A stretch of DNA of 46,225 bases, taken from positions 1 through 46,225 of the forward strand of contig JAAFID010000007.1 of assembly GCA_013297765.1 (NCBI GenBank), in the 5' to 3' direction. Source of the DNA: Cytophagales bacterium (GTDB lineage: Bacteria > Bacteroidota > Bacteroidia > Cytophagales > Cytophagaceae). Shown here piece by piece: positions 1-8,400 of the stretch. The notes under the pieces were generated by a model. That model worked only from the letters and a program-made list of their open reading frames with translations, was not told the origin of the DNA and ran no database searches. Within the stretch, counting starts at the first letter, position 1. Each line of letters begins with the position of its first letter. The position numbers and the translations under genes were made by a program.

Positions 1-246
1 ATTTTTAAAATTTATCCAAATCCTGTTAATGAAACAATCTACATAGAAGCCGATATGATGTATATTAATAATAGTACTATCCAAATATATAATACTACTG
101 GCAAAATACTACTGGCAAATACGATTTTGTATCAATACGAAAATAACAAAATATCTTTAGATGCCCACCAACTTTCACAAGGCTTATATGTAATCAAAAT
201 CAACACCGATAAGGGGTATGCTTTGTACCCGTTTAGCAAACAATAA
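1..246 (+). CDS. C-terminal fragment of a T9SS-sorted secreted protein
   Basis: The reading frame is open from base 1, so the gene begins left of the window and only its last 81 residues are visible. They begin IFKIYPNPVNETIYIE and later contain IQIYNTTGKIL and LSQGLYVIKI. This is the type A T9SS C-terminal sorting domain: a YPNP start, a middle beta-strand with a GK(I/V) turn, then an L..GxYxxxI strand. The domain directs export across the outer membrane and is removed when the cargo is anchored. The functional part of the protein lies outside the window, so its activity cannot be stated. The stop is 25 bases before the next start, so the two genes may share a transcript. Confidence 0.85.
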   Translation: MFKIYPNPVNETIYIEADMMYINNSTIQIYNTTGKILLANTILYQYENNKISLDAHQLSQGLYVIKINTDKGYALYPFSKQ

Positions 247-271
247 TCACCAACAATTAAACTAAACTCTA

Positions 272-1885
272 ATGAAATCACACAAACTTGAATTTAAATC
301 ATTACTCGCACTTGCTACCATTGTATTTTGTAGTTTTATACAATCAGCATTTGCACAAACACTTCCTAGTGGATACGTACACGAAAAAGTTACTTCTACA
401 GAATTGCCTACAGCACTTGCTTTTACACCAGATGGCAGAGTAATAGTTTGTTCATCCGTAGGTGGCAAAGGTATCGCCGTAATAGTGAATAAAGATGGTT
501 CTACAACTCCCTTTTTTACTATTCCTAAAACCTACACCAATAAAGAAAAAGGACTAGTCGGATTAGCTTTTGACCCAGATTTTTCATCTAATGGATATGT
601 ATATATATACTATACTGCTGATTTATCTGCAAATGGAGATCAAAATTCTACTTGTCAAAATACCATAGCAAGAATAACTGCTAAAGATTATGTTGCAGAT
701 AATGCAACGCTTACACCATTATTGAAGTTGCACATCAACCCTAAATTTATCATTCAACCAAATCATGATGGAGGTACACTAGCATTTGGTCCTGATGGAA
801 AGTTGTATGCAGCAAGCGGAGATATGGATTTATGGTGCAGTAACAAATGTATTAGTGGACCTAATGCTGGAAGTTGTAATTGCGGACCTACTTGGATTCA
901 ACCAACCTACTCACAAGATACAGCATTGTTTACTGGCAAAATACTCAGGATCAATAAAGACGGTAGTGCACCTACAGACAACCCATTCTATAAGGTAGGA
1001 AGCACCAATGCTAGAAATTATTTATTTGCATTAGGTGTAAGAAATCCTTATACCATGCACTTTAAAAAAGGAACATCACAATTGTGGATTAATGATGTAG
1101 GCTCTAATGGAAATAATAAAAAAGAAGAAATTAATATGATAGATGTTTCAAATCCAAAATCCCTAGTTGGGAAAAATCTTGGATTTAACAATGGCACAAC
1201 TGAAACATCAGATGGCACTGCACCTAGTACAGAAGGTTTCTTTGATGTAAATGATGACCCGACATTTAAAACATTTACTCAACCTGTACAAGTTTATCCT
1301 GCTAGTGAGGGATGTGCTATTTCAGGTGGTACTTTTTATGATTCTAAAACACCTACATTTGAAAGTAAATACATTGGAAAATATTTTTATATGGATTTTT
1401 GCCAAGGATGGATTAAATACATGGATGCAGACGGAAAAAATATCAATACTTTTGCTACAGGTCTAGCAGGTGGCGGTAGTGGATTTGGGTCTATTTGTAT
1501 AGAAGAAGCACCTGACGGAAATATGTATCACCTTGTAAGAAGTAAAACCGCTGGTGTGAGTGGTCTATACAGAATTAAAGGGCCAGTAGTAGCTGCTGGC
1601 ACAGATGGTTCAGTATCTCAAAATAAATATGCCTTTTCTATCCACCCAAATCCTGCAAATAACAACAATAAACTTAACTATCACTTCAATGCCCAATACA
1701 GCGAAACTGGTAAAATACAGTTTGTAGATTTGATGGGTAAAGTACGAAAAACTGTAGAAATTAAATTTGAGCAAGGATTTAATGATCACATGATTGACGA
1801 CATCTCTGATTTACAAAAAGGAGTATATATGGTTAATTTCTCTACCCCAAATGCCAAAGCAACTAAAAAATTAGTAGTAGAATAA
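272..1885 (+). CDS. Secreted PQQ-dependent sugar dehydrogenase with T9SS tail
   Basis: The 537-residue product starts with a signal peptide (basic MKSHKLEFK, hydrophobic core about 10-26, likely cut near AFA-Q29). The body matches the glucose/sorbosone dehydrogenase six-bladed propeller: KGLVGLAFDPDF, NHDGGTLAFGPDGKLYAASGD, GKILRINKDG and LGVRNPYTM are family motifs. The His in NHDGG corresponds to the position used as catalytic base in soluble PQQ glucose dehydrogenases. Residues after about 450 form a T9SS sorting domain (SIHPNPANN, FVDLMGKV, LQKGVYMVNF). By family knowledge it would oxidise aldose sugars outside the cell using PQQ; the true substrate and the presence of PQQ synthesis are unknown. 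A cysteine-rich insert (WCSNKCISGPNAGSCNCG, about residue 187) is unusual and may be disulfide bonded. A strong terminator follows. Confidence 0.88.
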   Translation: MKSHKLEFKSLLALATIVFCSFIQSAFAQTLPSGYVHEKVTSTELPTALAFTPDGRVIVCSSVGGKGIAVIVNKDGSTTPFFTIPKTYTNKEKGLVGLAFDPDFSSNGYVYIYYTADLSANGDQNSTCQNTIARITAKDYVADNATLTPLLKLHINPKFIIQPNHDGGTLAFGPDGKLYAASGDMDLWCSNKCISGPNAGSCNCGPTWIQPTYSQDTALFTGKILRINKDGSAPTDNPFYKVGSTNARNYLFALGVRNPYTMHFKKGTSQLWINDVGSNGNNKKEEINMIDVSNPKSLVGKNLGFNNGTTETSDGTAPSTEGFFDVNDDPTFKTFTQPVQVYPASEGCAISGGTFYDSKTPTFESKYIGKYFYMDFCQGWIKYMDADGKNINTFATGLAGGGSGFGSICIEEAPDGNMYHLVRSKTAGVSGLYRIKGPVVAAGTDGSVSQNKYAFSIHPNPANNNNKLNYHFNAQYSETGKIQFVDLMGKVRKTVEIKFEQGFNDHMIDDISDLQKGVYMVNFSTPNAKATKKLVVE

Positions 1886-1954
1886 TTGAGTAGATGTATT
1901 TGAGAGATTTAGTGCTAAAAGAAGTTAGCGGGATTATACAATAACTACAAAAAA

Positions 1955-1985
1955 GCCTCGAAAGATTTTTCTTTCGAGGCTTTTT
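1955..1985 (+). terminator. Intrinsic terminator after the sugar dehydrogenase
   Basis: A perfect 11-bp stem, GCCTCGAAAGA at 1955-1965 and its complement at 1970-1980, closes a TTTT loop and runs straight into five Ts. An A-run precedes it, so it could also work for the minus strand. Confidence 0.93.
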
Positions 1986-2292
1986 ATTGCGAAATGTAAA
2001 ATTTACTCAATCATACTACTTCCTTTGCTACTGCAGTACTTGCCTCAAAAATATATTACCTTCTTTATTATGAATTTCGGTTTGCATTGACAATGTTTAT
2101 TCTCAGGTTTGCTTCCAAATTGTCAAACAATAAAAAATAACAAAGTGAATGATAAGTGGCAATATTGCCGATCTAAAAAAACAATGCTAATCTATGGCGT
2201 ATTGATTTTCAGGTAGATGAAGACGTTTGGCAAGGAACAACTAAGTCTAGAAACCTTTTCCATTGCCTTCGCCATTTCTAACTAGAATTTAT
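1986..2292. other. Intergenic stretch with no supported gene
   Basis: About 300 AT-rich bases lie between the terminator and the panD promoter. Only very short open frames occur (up to about 27 codons) and none resembles a known protein. I see no hairpin or repeat that would assign a role. Confidence 0.6.
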
Positions 2293-2300
2293 TAATTTTG
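2293..2300 (+). promoter_or_regulatory. Probable -7 promoter element for the panD operon
   Basis: TAATTTTG is a full match to the Bacteroidota TAnnTTTG element and lies 44-51 bases before the panD start codons. No convincing TTG -33 element is seen at the usual distance, so confidence is moderate. Confidence 0.45.
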
Positions 2301-2337
2301 AATTCTAACATCAGAACTGTAGGGAAGATCTCTAAAC

Positions 2338-2691
2338 ATGAATATGCAAATACAAGTATTAAAATCGAAATTACATAGAGTAAAAGTTACTCAGGCAGAG
2401 TTGAATTATGTGGGCAGTATCACCATCGACGAGGCGTTGATGGAGGCTGCCAATATTATAGAAAATGAAAAGGTACAGATAGTAAACATCAACAATGGTG
2501 AGCGGTTTGAAACTTACGTAATTAAAGGCGAACGCAATACGGGTACTATTTGTCTTAATGGCCCTGCGGCTCGCAAAGTGCAGGTAGGCGACATTATTAT
2601 TGTAATTGCTTATGCCACTATGGATTTTGAATTGGCAAAAACTTGGAAACCATTTTTGGTTTTTCCCGATGCACAAAACAGATTGCAATAG
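2338..2691 (+). CDS. panD: Aspartate 1-decarboxylase (PanD) proenzyme
   Basis: PanD makes beta-alanine from L-aspartate for pantothenate and CoA synthesis. It is made as a proenzyme that cuts itself between Gly and Ser to create a pyruvoyl group. The reading is 117 residues, the normal size. [14 protein letters not shown] and YVGSITID are family hallmarks, with the Gly-Ser cleavage pair in the second, and NGERFETYV and [13 protein letters not shown] follow. There are two candidate ATGs, at 2338 and 2344. From 2344 the cleavage pair is Gly24-Ser25, the position in E. coli PanD, so 2344 may be the real start. It leads a tightly packed four-gene run. panC is not in the window. Confidence 0.95.
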   Translation: MNMQIQVLKSKLHRVKVTQAELNYVGSITIDEALMEAANIIENEKVQIVNINNGERFETYVIKGERNTGTICLNGPAARKVQVGDIIIVIAYATMDFELAKTWKPFLVFPDAQNRLQ

Positions 2692-2723
2692 TATTTGGGC
2701 AATTATTTTTTTAAACTTTGACG

Positions 2724-3737
2724 ATGAAATTGGTAAAAAATATTTTCAAAATAGGCATTCCATTGCTATTGGCAGGTGCATTGCTATGGTATGTACTGCA
2801 AAAAATAGACTTGCACGAGCTATTGCAAAAACTTGCTAAGGCAAATTATTATTGGGTTTCTTTGGCCATTTTAATTTCTGTTGTTTCACATGTATTGCGT
2901 GCTGCAAGGTGGCAAATCATGATTGAACCATTAGGGTATTTTCCTAAACTGACCACTACTTTTATGGCCGTGATGATTGGGTATTTTGCCAATATATTTT
3001 TGCCTCGTGCAGGCGAGTTGCTTAGATGTGTAGCCCTGCACCGTAGCGAGCGAGTTCCCGTAAATGCAGCCTTTGGGACAGTAGTCGCCGAGCGGGCTAT
3101 AGATTTTATTTGTTTGCTGGTGCTGGTTGCTCTTTCATTTGTGTTAGAATTTGATCGCTTTTCTGATTTTTTTCACCAGTTTGTTTTGGTAGATAAAGGA
3201 GAAAGTGCCTTAGTAAATATTATAAAAGCATATTGGATAATATTATGTGTTTTTGGTTTGGCTATAGCCGTTGCTGTTGCTATACTTTGGAAAAAAATTC
3301 TTGCTTTAGCAATGGTAAAAAAAGCCATTGTTTTTGTTTCAGGTATATTGCAAGGGGTATTTAGCATTAGAAATTTAAAAAATAGAAATCTGTTTGTGTT
3401 GCAAACCATACTTATTTGGGTGTGCTATTATTTGATGACTTACCTCATGTTTTATGCCTTGCCAGCTACCGCAGGATTGTCTATGGTGGCAGGTTTAGTG
3501 ATATTAATTGTAGGCGGACTGGGTATGTCGGCACCAGTTTCTGGTGGAATAGGGCCATTTCACCTGATGGTGGCAGGAGCATTGGAATTATTTTATGGCT
3601 TGTCGCAAAAAGATGGCATTGCCTACGCTTTTGTGATTCATACTTCGCAAATGGTAATGGTGATTGTACTCGGGGGTATATTTACTATTTTCAATATGAT
3701 GTTGCCTAAGCCAGTAGTAGAAGTTCCCACTGTTTAA
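2724..3737 (+). CDS. YbhN/UPF0104-type (lysylphosphatidylglycerol synthase TM region) membrane protein
   Basis: This is an integral membrane protein of 337 residues with about eight hydrophobic segments, belonging to the flippase-like/UPF0104 family related to the membrane part of MprF. Visible motifs are ISVVSHVLRAARWQIMIEPLGY near the N-terminus, IGYFANIFLPRAGELLRC around residues 90-105, VVAERAIDFICLL, and the C-terminal MSAPVSGGIGPFHLMVAGALEL. The lysyltransferase domain of full MprF is absent, so lipid aminoacylation is not expected; a lipid-transport role is inferred only. I chose the ATG at 2724 rather than an in-frame TTG six bases earlier. It lies 32 bases after panD and 10 before rfaE2, consistent with one operon. 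Confidence 0.82.
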   Translation: MKLVKNIFKIGIPLLLAGALLWYVLQKIDLHELLQKLAKANYYWVSLAILISVVSHVLRAARWQIMIEPLGYFPKLTTTFMAVMIGYFANIFLPRAGELLRCVALHRSERVPVNAAFGTVVAERAIDFICLLVLVALSFVLEFDRFSDFFHQFVLVDKGESALVNIIKAYWIILCVFGLAIAVAVAILWKKILALAMVKKAIVFVSGILQGVFSIRNLKNRNLFVLQTILIWVCYYLMTYLMFYALPATAGLSMVAGLVILIVGGLGMSAPVSGGIGPFHLMVAGALELFYGLSQKDGIAYAFVIHTSQMVMVIVLGGIFTIFNMMLPKPVVEVPTV

Positions 3738-3747
3738 TGTTTTTACA

Positions 3748-4227
3748 ATGAATACTTCAAAGAAAATTTTTACAAAGGAGACCATTTTGCCGCAGCTAGA
3801 GCAATGGCGCTGCCAGGGCGATGTGGTATTTACGAATGGTTGTTTTGATATAGTACACTTAGGTCATGTCGATTATTTAGAAAAATCTCGCAATCTAGGG
3901 GTGCGAATGATAGTGGGTTTGAATACAGATGCCTCGGTAAGCAGGCTAAAAGGTCCAGAAAGACCATTGGTAAATGAATATGCTAGAGCAAGAGTGATGG
4001 CGGCATTTGAATTTGTGGATGCTGTCATTTTGTTCGACGAGCCCACGCCATTGGAATTAATTACCTTTTTAAAACCTGACATTTTGGTCAAAGGCGACGA
4101 CTACACCGTCGATAATATTGTTGGTGCAGATGTTGTAATAGCCCACGGCGGTGCGGTAAAAACAATCGCTTTGGTTCAAGGCTATTCTACTACCAGCATG
4201 GTGAATAAAATAAAACAAATGTTGTAA
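3748..4227 (+). CDS. rfaE2: D-glycero-beta-D-manno-heptose 1-phosphate adenylyltransferase
   Basis: This is a 159-residue nucleotidyltransferase of the cytidylyltransferase fold. VVFTNGCFDIVHLGHVDYLE carries the HxGH nucleotide-binding signature (H37-H40). GLNTDASVSRLKGPERP, ILVKGDDYTVDNIVGAD and the C-terminal GYSTTSMVNKI are diagnostic of the HldE C-terminal/RfaE2 branch. It joins AMP to heptose 1-phosphate, giving ADP-heptose for the lipopolysaccharide core. In E. coli the kinase and adenylyltransferase are fused in HldE; here only the adenylyltransferase half is present, so a separate kinase (RfaE1/HldA) is expected elsewhere. It sits mid-operon, 10 bases after the YbhN-like gene. Confidence 0.93.
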   Translation: MNTSKKIFTKETILPQLEQWRCQGDVVFTNGCFDIVHLGHVDYLEKSRNLGVRMIVGLNTDASVSRLKGPERPLVNEYARARVMAAFEFVDAVILFDEPTPLELITFLKPDILVKGDDYTVDNIVGADVVIAHGGAVKTIALVQGYSTTSMVNKIKQML

Positions 4228-4244
4228 TCTAAAATAGAAAAACT

Positions 4245-4937
4245 ATGATTTTCGTAATTGGTATTGTGACTATGCTCGTGAGCCTTTGGGTGAGCTACAC
4301 GTTGAAAAGTAAGTTTAAAAAATATGCCCAAATACCTTTGGCATCAGGTATTAGTGGGTCAGAGGCAGCACAGGCAATGCTCAAAGACCATGGGATATAC
4401 GATGTGCAAGTAATCTCTGTCGAGGGGCAACTGACCGACCACTACAACCCAGCCGATAAAACAGTAAACTTAAGCCATGACGTATATGCAGGTCGCAATG
4501 CTGCTGCTGTAGCCGTTGCTGCACACGAGTGTGGTCATGCGGTGCAACATGCCCAGGCTTATGCCATGCTAAACCTTCGTTCGGCACTGGTACCTATACA
4601 AAACGTAAGTGCCAATATATTGAATGTAGTAATGATGATATTGATTTTTGGGGGAATGTTTTTGGGCGGCGGTGCTGCCTTGCCTTGGGTATTATTGGTC
4701 ATTATTGGGTGCAATTTGGTGCTTACTTTGTTTGCACTGGTTACACTACCAGTAGAGTTTGATGCCAGCCATAGGGCATTGGTATGGATAGACAAGCGAG
4801 GCGTAGTGACCGCCAGAGAGCATGACATGGCCAAAGATGCCTTGAAATGGGCAGCTATGACTTATGTGGTAGTAGCTATAGGAGCATTGGCTCAATTGCT
4901 ATATTATGTGTCTATGTTTTTGGGTAGAAGAGATTAA
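4245..4937 (+). CDS. Membrane zinc metallopeptidase, YugP family
   Basis: The product is 230 residues. It has an N-terminal membrane segment (about 1-20), a soluble stretch, and the zinc motif HECGH at residues 94-98 in VAVAAHECGHAVQHAQAY. Two or three further membrane segments follow (about 125-175 and 205-225). TLPVEFDASHRALVWI contains the conserved Glu expected as third zinc ligand. This is the neutral zinc metallopeptidase family (Zn_peptidase_2, YugP-like). Substrates are not established, so only membrane-associated proteolysis can be proposed. It is the last gene of the panD operon, 17 bases after rfaE2, and is followed by a long hairpin. Confidence 0.88.
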   Translation: MIFVIGIVTMLVSLWVSYTLKSKFKKYAQIPLASGISGSEAAQAMLKDHGIYDVQVISVEGQLTDHYNPADKTVNLSHDVYAGRNAAAVAVAAHECGHAVQHAQAYAMLNLRSALVPIQNVSANILNVVMMILIFGGMFLGGGAALPWVLLVIIGCNLVLTLFALVTLPVEFDASHRALVWIDKRGVVTAREHDMAKDALKWAAMTYVVVAIGALAQLLYYVSMFLGRRD

Positions 4938-4954
4938 TTTGTTGTGTAGATAAA

Positions 4955-4991
4955 TGAGCGATACTATGGTATTAATCCGTAGTGTCGCTCA
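4955..4991 (+). terminator. Long hairpin downstream of the YugP-family gene
   Basis: Arms at 4955-4969 (TGAGCGATACTATGG) and 4977-4991 pair over 15 bp with two G-U wobbles around a 7-base AT loop. The T-run expected of a simple intrinsic terminator is weak (CTTATCAATACTC), so it may instead be a 3' stabilising or processing structure. Confidence 0.5.
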
Positions 4992-5429
4992 CTTATCAAT
5001 ACTCTTAGTGCTGAGTGCTATTTTAACATGAAGGAAGGTGGGCTATTTTTTTGAAGCTATAAAAAACACATTTTAATTTGAAATATGTTAGAATGCAACT
5101 CATTTCTTTCGGTTTTCAATCAATATAGATGTGTTATTGTAAGAAATATTACATGTAGCTGTGTTTTTTCTATCATTTCTAATTTTATACAATGATTTTA
5201 ATTTATTATTATTTAATATTTGATTTTTAATATTTTGCTATTTTTTTAGTGTTTGTCTTTTAAATTATGGAGCTTGACAATTTAAGAGACAGCACTTAAT
5301 AATCAGCAGTATTTATAATGTTATGTAATTATAGTATTAAAAAAATTACACCTATCCCCTAATCACTCTTTTTTTTGAGTTACTATCAGGATATTTGTAA
5401 CGTATAATAGTGTGCAAAATACATTAACA
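4992..5429. other. AT-rich leader region before the giant repeat gene
   Basis: About 440 bases of very AT-rich DNA contain no supportable gene. Immediately before the giant gene, GATATTTG at 5390-5397 matches TAnnTTTG at seven of eight positions. The nearest T-rich TTTG upstream (5373-5376) is spaced shorter than usual, so a promoter here is only possible. The run at 5371-5376 is a T tract and not a hairpin. Confidence 0.4.
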
Positions 5430-8400
5430 ATGAATATAGCAATACGCAATTTCTCAAAAGCAAAAAGTTCCATCATTTTTGGGCTTATCTTTTTTATCTC
5501 TATCATTTTTAGTCAGCAAACTTATGGGCAGTCGTTTTCTCGATTGGCTGTAGGAAACTGGGACAATAACCCAACCAACTTGTGGGCAACTACAGGTGGT
5601 GGTGTTGCAACGAAAACGGTGCCATTGACCGCTGATGATGTGACCATACAAGCAGGCAATACCATCACCTTAAATGCTGGGCAAGCCTATACTTGTAATT
5701 CGTTAGTGGTGACAGGGTCATTGGTTATGGGAGCAGGCTCTAGCCTCACGGTAACTGGCGGTACAGGTGTAACAGGTGCTGGCACTATTAACATGACAGC
5801 CGGTGGAATTATTAATATTGGAGGTACAGGGGGTTTCACTTTTACAGGAACGTTTACGCCAGGTGCGGGTACTATCAATATGAATGGGGCAGCCCAAAGT
5901 ATTCGTGCAGCAACTTACAATAACTTAATATTTGCGGGAAGTGGGGTTAAAACTATTAATGTTGGAACGACAACCATTAGTGGTACATTAACTGGTACGG
6001 CAGGGGTAATTACTACGGGAAGTAACTTGAATATTAATGGCGGTGTAGTAGTAACGGCTGCGACTATGAATGCTACAGCCAATACTGTAACCTATACCAA
6101 TGCTGCGGCAACAAATATATTTCCTGGTGCATACTCTTCTTTAACATTAGCTGCTGGTGGCACAAAAACACTTACTGCCGCTACTACGGTAAATGGAGCT
6201 TTTTCGCTAACTTCCAACTTGAATTGTGCTGGTTTCGACCTTACTTTAGTAGGTGGAACATCTGGTGCTGGTACACTAACTACTGGTGCAAATACAGTAA
6301 CCTATTCGGGAGCTGCACAAAGTGTATTTGCAACAACTTATAACAACATTACTTTTGCTGGTAGCAACAACAAATCACTGCTAGGTGCTGTGACAGTAAG
6401 TGGTACTGCCACAGGTACAGCAGGCAATATTTTGTGTGCAACAAATAATTTGACATTTAATGGAACAGTTTCAGTCGCAGCGGCAACAATTACTACTGGC
6501 CTGAATGTGGTTACCTACAATAGTGCATCTACACAAGATATTTTTTCTGGAACTTATAGTGGTAATCTTGACCTTGCAGGTGCAGGAGCAAAAACATTGA
6601 GAGGTGCTACCACCGTAACAGGCACGTATAGCATGGCTTCTGCATTGAGTTGCGGAGCAAATGCTTTGACTTTGAACGGTACTGTTACCTATACCTCTGG
6701 AGCATTGACTACTGGAGCAAATACAGTAACTTATGGAAGTGCATCAGCCCAAACAGTTATACCGGCTACTTATAGTGGTGCATTAACATTGAATGGGGGA
6801 GGAACAAAATCATTGAGTGCTGCGACTACTGTAAATGGAGCATTTACGCTAACTTCCAACTTGAATTGTGCTGGTTTCGACCTTACTTTAGTAGGTGCAA
6901 CATCTGGTGCTGGTACACTAACTACTGGGGCAAATACTGTTACCTATTCTGCACTTGCCGCCCAAAATGTATTTGCAACAACATACAACAATTTGACATT
7001 TGGCGGCAACAATACCAAAACCCTTTCGGGTGCGGTAATAGTTAATGGAACTAGTACAGTAAACACAGTAACTGTAGCGTGCGCAGCCAATAATTTAGAT
7101 TTGAACGGTGCAGTAAACTGGACAGCAGGAACAATTACGACTACCACAGGCAATGTCACCTATAACAGTGCCTCTGGCCAAGATATCATCCCTGGTACTT
7201 ATTCTTCCAATTTGACAATTTCAGGAGCAGGTGCTAAAACCCTGAGAGGTGCTACTACCGTGACAGGAACGTACAGCATGGCGTCGGCATTAAGTTGTGG
7301 TGTAAATGCATTGACGTTGAATGGAACAGTTACTTATACATCAGGAGCTTTAACAACAGGGGCAAATACAGTAACCTACGGAAGTGCAGCCGCCCAAACA
7401 GTGATACCTGCAACTTATAGCGGTGCGGTAACACTTAGTGGGGCAGGAGCTAAAACTCTTTCTGCTGCTACTACGGTCAATGGTACATTCACCCTTACTT
7501 CTAATTTAGATTGTTTGGGAAATAATTTAATCCTTGGCGGTGGAACTGCTGGAGCTGGTACGCTTACTACTGGTGCAAACACAGTAACTTATTCGGCTGG
7601 TGTAGTTCAATCCATCTATGGAACTACCTATAACAACCTTACACTATCAGGGGCAGCAATTAAGACGTTGGGTGCAGCTACGGTAGTAAATGGTGCTTTG
7701 TTAGTGGGTACTGGTGCTACTTTACAACTAAGTACATTTAATTTTACTGCAAATTCTACTATAGATATTACTGGAACATTGACCGATAATAGTGTTACAG
7801 GTACTAATCTATTTGTAGGTAATGTAAAGGTAAATAGTGGCGGTAATTTTAGCAATACAGGCAATCCGGCTTATACCTTTCAAGGGGGTATTCAAAACGA
7901 TGGTACATTTGCATTGACAGGTACTGGAACAGTAACTTTCAATACATCCTCTCAATCTATCAATGGTATTGGTGCTATGAGTTTTGCAAATGCCACGGTA
8001 CTAATAAATGGTATTACCATAACCAACAGCAACACCAATACCGTAACTATTTCTGCGAGCTTGAATGGTACTAATGCAAGTTCGATATGGGTCAATGCCA
8101 ATGGCTCAAATTTGGTGTATGCCAATGCTACAACCATGTTTGTTGGTGGTGGTTCGCTAGATGCGAGTGCAAATACTAATACTGTAAACTATGGCTTGAA
8201 TGGTGCACAAACTGTTTTAGCTACTACCTATCATAATCTTACGGCCTCAGCTGGTGGTACGAAGACCTTGGCTGGAAATACAACAGTAAACAACAATCTA
8301 GTAGTATCAGCAGGTAATTTAGATTTAGGCACAGTAGCTACTACCTTTTCGGTAAGTGGTAATGCAACATTAGCTTTAGCTTGTAATCTAAATTTCGGAA

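Noticed and set aside
1986-2292. Possible panC remnant or small gene before panD
   Set aside because: Short frames on both strands gave no similarity to pantothenate synthetase or any other family I recognise.
2371-2688. 105-codon frame opposite panD
   Set aside because: It is fully contained in a confidently identified panD and shows no recognisable motif.
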